A stretch of 64,000 nt of DNA from Rhododendron vialii (Eukaryota; Streptophyta; Magnoliopsida; Ericales; Ericaceae), in contig NC_080564.1 of assembly GCF_030253575.1 (NCBI RefSeq), positions 9,282,501 through 9,346,500 on the forward strand. The letters are read 5' to 3'. Under the pieces are notes generated by a model that worked only from the letters and a program-made list of their open reading frames with translations, did no database searches and was not told the DNA's origin. The position numbers and the translations under genes are program-made. Positions 58,607-64,000 of this stretch are shown here, piece after piece; positions within the stretch are counted from its first letter, which is position 1; each line of letters opens with the position of its first letter.

Positions 58607-58807
58607 CTTCTTGCTCTAGAAGGATGGGAAGAGCCAACACGATTTGAACAGAAGTTGACAATCGAAACAATGCCATTTGAACTAGAAGATGAGCCTTTTA
58701 AACTAGAAGGATGGGAAGAACCTACACCATTTGGACAGAAATCGACAGGGAAAACAACAGTTGCAAACGCTTATGTGCTCAAAATCAGCTTTGAGAAATG
58801 CTTCTAA
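58607..58807 (+). repeat. Open stretch encoding two LEGWEEPT repeats (87-base period)
   Basis: A frame free of stops from 58607 to TAA 58805-58807 reads LEGWEEPTRFEQKLT ... LEGWEEPTPFGQKSTGK. The DNA unit CTAGAAGGATGGGAAGA (58616, 58703) repeats with an 87-base period, so the frame is kept. There is no ATG at the start; an AG acceptor (58605-58606) precedes it. It may be a stray tandem repeat, an alternative 3' exon of ACR, or a gene fragment. No family recognised. Confidence 0.35.
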
Positions 58808-59256
58808 AACTTGGCTAGTTCCCCTATGGTTGTCTGCGTAGAAGTAATGTATTTTGAAGGGGTGAGATAACTGCCCTTTCTATGATCTATGATTCCCATC
58901 TTCCACCTCAACATTGTACAGCAACCATAGAAATAGAAAATCAGTAACGGAGTCGTAAAAGCACCGACTATAAGTTTGCAATTGAAGCTTCATGCTCTAG
59001 CATAAGGTCCATTAGCACTACTGAGCATGTCAATATAGGTAAATTGAAATAATGTGCATCATCTAGAACATGAATTGTTCTCATTATTCTGATATCACCA
59101 GTAAACATGTAATAAAGTTTCCATAAGCAAACATCCAGTGTATCCCCAGGTTTATATACAATCATTGAATCGTAAAAACATCGAGCAGCCTATTCACAAC
59201 ATGGAAGGGTGAACAATTACTTTAAGGCATCATTCTAGACAGCTCCGAGAGTGACA
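58808..59256. other. Gap with probable 3' UTR of the BSD gene
   Basis: No coding signal beyond short random frames; it adjoins the stop codon of the minus-strand BSD gene. Confidence 0.5.
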
Positions 59257-62200
59257 CTACTCCACATCAATCTCATCAACATCAAGCCAGTCATTAGATT
59301 CCTTCGTCTCAGGGTCATGCGCACTTGCCTGGTCAAACCCAGCACGATCAACACCAACAGTGTTGACATCCTTGTTCGAGTCGGTAGAGCTTCTGCCCAA
59401 CTGAACCCAATCCCTTGATTCTTTAGTTGAAGAATCGGAGCCATATGTTACTTTCTTGTAACTAGTGGGAACATCTCCATCATCTTCCTCGAGATCACTG
59501 AACGATACATCCTCTTCATTCTCAACAGGCACACCGGTCCCACTAGCACCAACTATCTCTGAGCTTTCTTCCTTTAACCAATCATCACCATCGTCTTCGT
59601 ATTTCTCTTCAAACCCTCTAGAAGACGAATCAAAGTGCAACTTTTTGTCCTTGGCCAAGTTTGTTGGCCCTTCCTCAACAACAGACTTGTCAATAATCAG
59701 AATCTCAGTGCTCTGAGTCCGGACTGCGTGCTTCTCTGTCTCAAAATCAGCATCCACTGTGGAAGTGGTCGGTTCAAGCTGCACATATTCAGCTTGAGCA
59801 TTGGAAGGAACTAAAATACCCTTTTCATGCCGTGGGTTGGCAATGTCATTTGAATAAGAAGTGTCCATTCCCGACCAGTCTTGTTCTGGCTTTGCCTTGG
59901 TTTTGTTCTGTAACTCCTGCGTCAACGAGGCTCTGGCTTCCACTATCTGCATGTGCAAGATCCGTTAATAGTTCCATGGGTAAATCAACAAAATTGCTAG
60001 AATGACAAGAAGAAAATCTACATTAGCATGTAGGTCACAGAAGAATTGATGAAAACCATCTTAGCAGGGCCCTTTCTATGGTAAGTTCTTGAACGGTCCA
60101 TTTACTTGGGACTTAGTTGAATCCCAAAGAAATTTTTAATTTTTTCATTTGCCTAGGCCAACATTTCAGAATTTCCAGGGCAGCAAAAACATATAGAATC
60201 AACTACCTCACATCAGCACGGGACAATTTATGGTGAAAGATTCAACTTACTGTTCCAGTGCAAAATCTTTCTCACACGCCATAAACTTAATAAACAAGGA
60301 TGATCTTTAGAACAAAGTTGTGCGACTGATGGACAAAATGAGTTTCTATTACAAGTTGCAAGACAATGACTCAATGAGGAAGTGCCGACCCCTTCCGTTC
60401 TCACATTTTCCCCAGCATGCAGTCCCCAACTTGCATATCAAATTGATCTAATTCAGTCAGTGGCCCACTCCAAAGTTGTAAGGTAAAGTCAGAGAAACAC
60501 GACAAAACTGAAATATATTTTCCCCCGCATCATATGCATCAACTCTGAACATTGTAACATGCACGAACATCCACGAAGTGAAATCATGACAGTAAAATGA
60601 ACCCATCTATGGTACAATTAAGAAACTCAACTATTGTCAGATGCCATGTGTGAAGAGCTTGCAAGTTGCAACACAAAAAGGAAAGCAACCGGCAGTACAG
60701 TTGGTGCCAATGGTTTTTCTCACGAGGAATCCCAAAGAGTACAACTTCCCGTAGCTGCACATCTGTGGGCGATGTCTAACGGACTAGGGAGTAGTGTTCG
60801 ACATTTCAAAAAAGCCAGTGATCTTCCCCGTAGATTACCAATTTCAAGAAGGACAAAGCTATTAAATTTTCCAGATTCCCATGTGCAGAACAGTGAAGAC
60901 CAAGTCGCCATTTAGATCAAGCAGTAAGTCATGATTCCTAGGCCACTGCTGTAGGTAAGTGGGCGAGGGAGAAAAAAACCGGATCAAGCCACACCAAAAA
61001 CAACATTATGTCCCAGTAAATTGTTGTGGCATACATGAATCCTTTTTCTCCTTTCTGCTCTGTCAAGGTCTATACAATCAAACAAATTCAAGTAACTATA
61101 TTCTTTGTTATCACAGCATCCCATGTCTATTTAGGTCTTCCCCATCGCATTTCCAGAACGATTAATTTATCACTTTCTATTTACGGTGGCATCTATTGGT
61201 CACCGTTGTATGTGTCCAAATCTCCTTGGCTTATTTTCTTCCAACTTACCTTCAATTGATGCTACACCTACCAACCCACAAATTTTTTCAGTTCTTACCC
61301 TATCTCTCCTAGTCTTACCACACATCCACCTTTTCAGAATAAGAAAAGACAACACAGATAAAAAAGTAAAATAACTAAGAAGAATGTAATGAGATCATGA
61401 AACTAGAATACCTGGGGTGTTATCAAAAGGTCAGCATCATGTTTATTGAGTCTAGGTTGCAGGAGAACAAAATAAATCTTCCAAAAGCTGCTCTCGCTCA
61501 TATAGCCAGGGCAAAGTTCAATCCTGAGAGCAGCTAATCTTGGTGCAAGACTTTCAACTGCCAAAGCATGCTCTTGTTGGGCATCAGACATGTCAAAATC
61601 TGGAGGCAAAGGGGAACATAATGTAACATGTTGTATAACTTGTATCAGTACTAATCATATAGACATTCTACATCATGAGTTTAACAGCAACTAATTGCAA
61701 CATTCTAATTCCTCCGCTCTCTATGCATAAAGGAAACAGAGTAGTTGCAGTACTTGCAAAGACACTTTCAAAGTTTAGCATGCATATAAGCATATAGAAT
61801 TAAGGGAAACCGCATGATTTCCACAGGAACTTTGGAAGAAAGATTTAAGCATTCCCACCCATGTGTAAAATTTGCATCACTTGAATACCAAAGTAAAACA
61901 CTCACAAGTCACAACCTGGGTAAATTGGTTCTTTTCAAAAATTCAATAATTCCCCCATTTTACTGCATACTCCCAAAACCCATTTGACCTTTTCTCTCAC
62001 TCTTCCTAAATAACGAGATAAAGTACGTCATAAGTCGATTCCCTAACTTCTAGCTGAGTAAACACCTTGACGGCTTGACCTCCCACGCGACCACTCCAAC
62101 TCCAAGTTCTCTGAAACTGCTTATAAATAAAGTTGTACAATTCAGCAGGGACACAAGTCTTTGTCCATAGATTATCATTCTCAAGCACTACGACATTGGC

Positions 62201-63380
62201 TTTAAGTGTGATTTGGCATAAACTTGTCAGCTGAAGTATTAACCTTTTCAAACCATAATGGCCATCCATCACGTACACATCCCAGATATGAGATACTACA
62301 TTTACTCTTTCTATGCACGAATGGTTTCTCCACAATGACTCCCTTGGTTTGTCCTTCCCTAATCCATTCTTTTCACTTTTTTTCCTCCCGCCAGATATTA
62401 AGGGAAACGTTCTGCAAGTTTTGTGTGACTCCAAGAAATTCGGTATCCGGATAGTCACATAGGAGGATTCTAATGAACATACAAACCATACAAAAACTAA
62501 AGCAATATTAAAGCTTTTCAAACCATACAAAAACAAGTTCTTTCAATCTTGCGGCAATACTTGAAAGTTGAAACAAGTAAAACATTATGAACTATCCATT
62601 TGCTTCATTAATTCTAATGAACATTATGCATGCAAATTACCCACACACACACACACAAAAAAAATTTGAATGCAACATAAGTATAATTCATAGAAACACA
62701 GCAAAAAATCCCATAATGCTGAGTCCATGAGTTTTGAATCTCGTTCTTTTAATCCTAAAATCAAATGCACATCGATTACGAGGAAAAAAACCCCCAACAA
62801 ACCATAATTGTACTACCCAAAACAACGTACCCTCGTCGTCGTCGTCCTCTTCGGGCAAAGGAAAATCCATCCAAGTCTCGGGATGCATCGCGACGTCCCT
62901 CGCGAACGCCACCACTTCCTCAGTAACCCCAACGGCAGATCCATTATAACCTCCCTCCTGCTCCTCCGACCCCAACTGCAGAAAATTCGACGCGATTTTC
63001 GAGAACTCCAACACCCCTATGTTACTCGAGAGCTTCGAGATTCCGCTCTTGAACTTCCCCCCAATCTCGGCGATATCGCTCCGTATTCCCTCGATCCCCG
63101 CCGCGTCGGTCGACTCCCGATCCGAGTCGTCGCCACTCGGTTCAGGCGCCTGAGGCGGAGGGGCGAGGAAGGAGGCGACGCCCCAGAACTGGCGGGTCAG
63201 GGTCTGGGTGAGGTCGGAGAGGTCTTCTTTGACGCCGCGTTGTTCAGGTGATGGTGGATCGGATTGGGGATGAGGTTGATTGCTGTCTTTGGTGAGATAA
63301 TTGGGGTTATTGGATTCACCATTGTCATCGTCGTCGTCGAGTCGAAGAGAGTTAGTGATCGATCGGACAAGCCATGACAT
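59257..63380 (-). CDS. BSD-domain-containing protein, three exons
   Basis: The coding sequence is complement(join(59257..59946,61412..61599,62831..63380)): 1428 bases, 475 residues, phases compatible (GAG G|GTACG ... CCAG|AT TTT; CCC CAG|GTATT ... GCAG|ATA GTG). Start MSWLVRSITNSLRLDDDD is the usual N-terminus of plant BSD proteins. A Pro-rich acidic region follows, then an amphipathic block (IAEIGGKFKSGISKLSSNIG). The BSD domain lies around residues 160-250 (AMHPETWMDFPLPEED ... MSDAQQEHALAVESLAPRLA ... FWKIYFVLLQPRLNKHDADL L). The C-terminal third is long, acidic and Ser-rich (for example ENEEDVSFSDLEEDDGDVP) and ends SNDWLDVDEIDVE. BSD domains occur in TFIIH p62 and synapse-associated proteins; in plants the molecular role is unclear, and I infer a soluble nuclear or cytosolic protein. 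Length is normal and nothing is broken. Confidence 0.9.
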
Positions 63381-64000
63381 TGTTGTTGAATCTTTTTGGT
63401 CGGATTTTTGGGATTTCGGAGCGTTGAAATTGGAAAGATGACTTGCTGCTCTACTTTACTCCTATATCCACACTCGATTGGGGAAGCTATTGCCAGGGCT
63501 TAATTGGCTCTTGCCAGATTTTAAAGGAAAAAACTGGATTTATATTTTCACCACAATTTTGATCGAATTTTTTTTGAGTAATAAGTGAAGAGAGATAAAG
63601 AGATAAATGAGAACAATAAAATTGGAGAGAAAATATATTAGAGACCGTATGCAAAAAAAAAAAAGTTTGAGTCTATTGAACCAAAACGAACATGTTTTCA
63701 CTACGCCAATATTGTAGGAAAAGAATAAAAGTCGAGTGGCTATAACTTAACGAGGTGTGCGTATAAAGATTTCCAAATTCAAAAAGAATTAAAATATCGT
63801 GGGTGATTTTGTACCAAATTCCCGGTTTTGTCTTTTTAAGGATTATTTTGACAATTGCAAGTCTAATCATTGTGATATATGCAATATAAATAGCTAGTAC
63901 TCCTATCTATTTTTTTTATCAAAGCCAACAAAGTAAATTTTATAGAAGTCACACTTACCTCGTAAAAAGAGCTGCAGGACTAAGAGCCTGTTCCAGAACA
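63381..64000. other. Upstream region of the BSD gene and window end
   Basis: The first about 100 bases are the leader and promoter of the minus-strand BSD gene. The rest is AT-rich with no supportable feature before the window ends. Confidence 0.5.

Noticed and set aside
60634..60915. 93-codon plus-strand frame in BSD intron 2
   Set aside because: Composition is fairly protein-like, but it is antisense to the gene's intron, without recognisable domains or splice partners.
62006..62536. 176-codon open frame on the minus strand within intron 1 of the BSD gene
   Set aside because: It lies wholly inside the intron, begins in a hydrophobic random-looking stretch and shows no domain or family motif. 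Long, but not enough to call a gene without transcripts or homologues.

Overview
This is nuclear DNA of a flowering plant, almost certainly a eudicot. It is AT-rich and its coding density is low. Genes carry GT-AG introns, and the proteins are plant-specific: a phytosulfokine precursor, an LRK10-like receptor kinase, an ACR-type ACT-repeat protein and a PHLOEM PROTEIN 2-LIKE A10-type protein. The gaps between genes are filled with small non-autonomous DNA transposons. I cannot fix the species from the sequence alone.

Layout. 0-5 kb holds a decayed cystatin-like (UPF0725-type) pseudogene and a hairpin element. 6.8-7.3 kb holds a two-exon phytosulfokine precursor gene. 9.2-10.7 kb holds two non-autonomous transposons. 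11.2-12.8 kb holds an intronless, frameshifted copy of splicing factor SF3B2. 14.0-22.2 kb (minus) is one LRK10-like receptor kinase gene. Its three exons join in phase to a 651-residue protein, and its first intron is 6.1 kb of nested transposons. 22.8-31 kb is transposon territory: hairpin elements, a LINE tail, a nested CACTA element and a long-TIR element, with one unidentified coding-like fragment at 29.1-29.4 kb. 31-44 kb contains three copies of one segment (A, B, C), a second cystatin-like pseudogene and many nested insertions. Several insertions can be dated against each other because a related copy keeps the empty site. 45.4-47.9 kb is a two-exon gene for a conserved 54-residue membrane protein. 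48.8-50.0 kb (minus) is the PP2-A10-like gene. 54.4-58.2 kb is a seven-exon ACR gene. 59.3-63.4 kb (minus) is a three-exon BSD-domain gene.

How the genes relate. These are ordinary, independent plant genes. There is no operon or defence island. PSK encodes a secreted growth peptide, LRK10L a cell-surface non-RD kinase, ACR a probable amino-acid-sensing protein, and BSD a cytosolic or nuclear adaptor of unclear role. The more unusual content is the transposon layer: two CACTA elements with subterminal inverted-repeat arrays, at least one of them carrying a tRNA-like block; an array of AACGTT-centred palindromes; and several nested MITEs with clear target-site duplications. All family assignments rest on reading motifs by eye; no database search was run.
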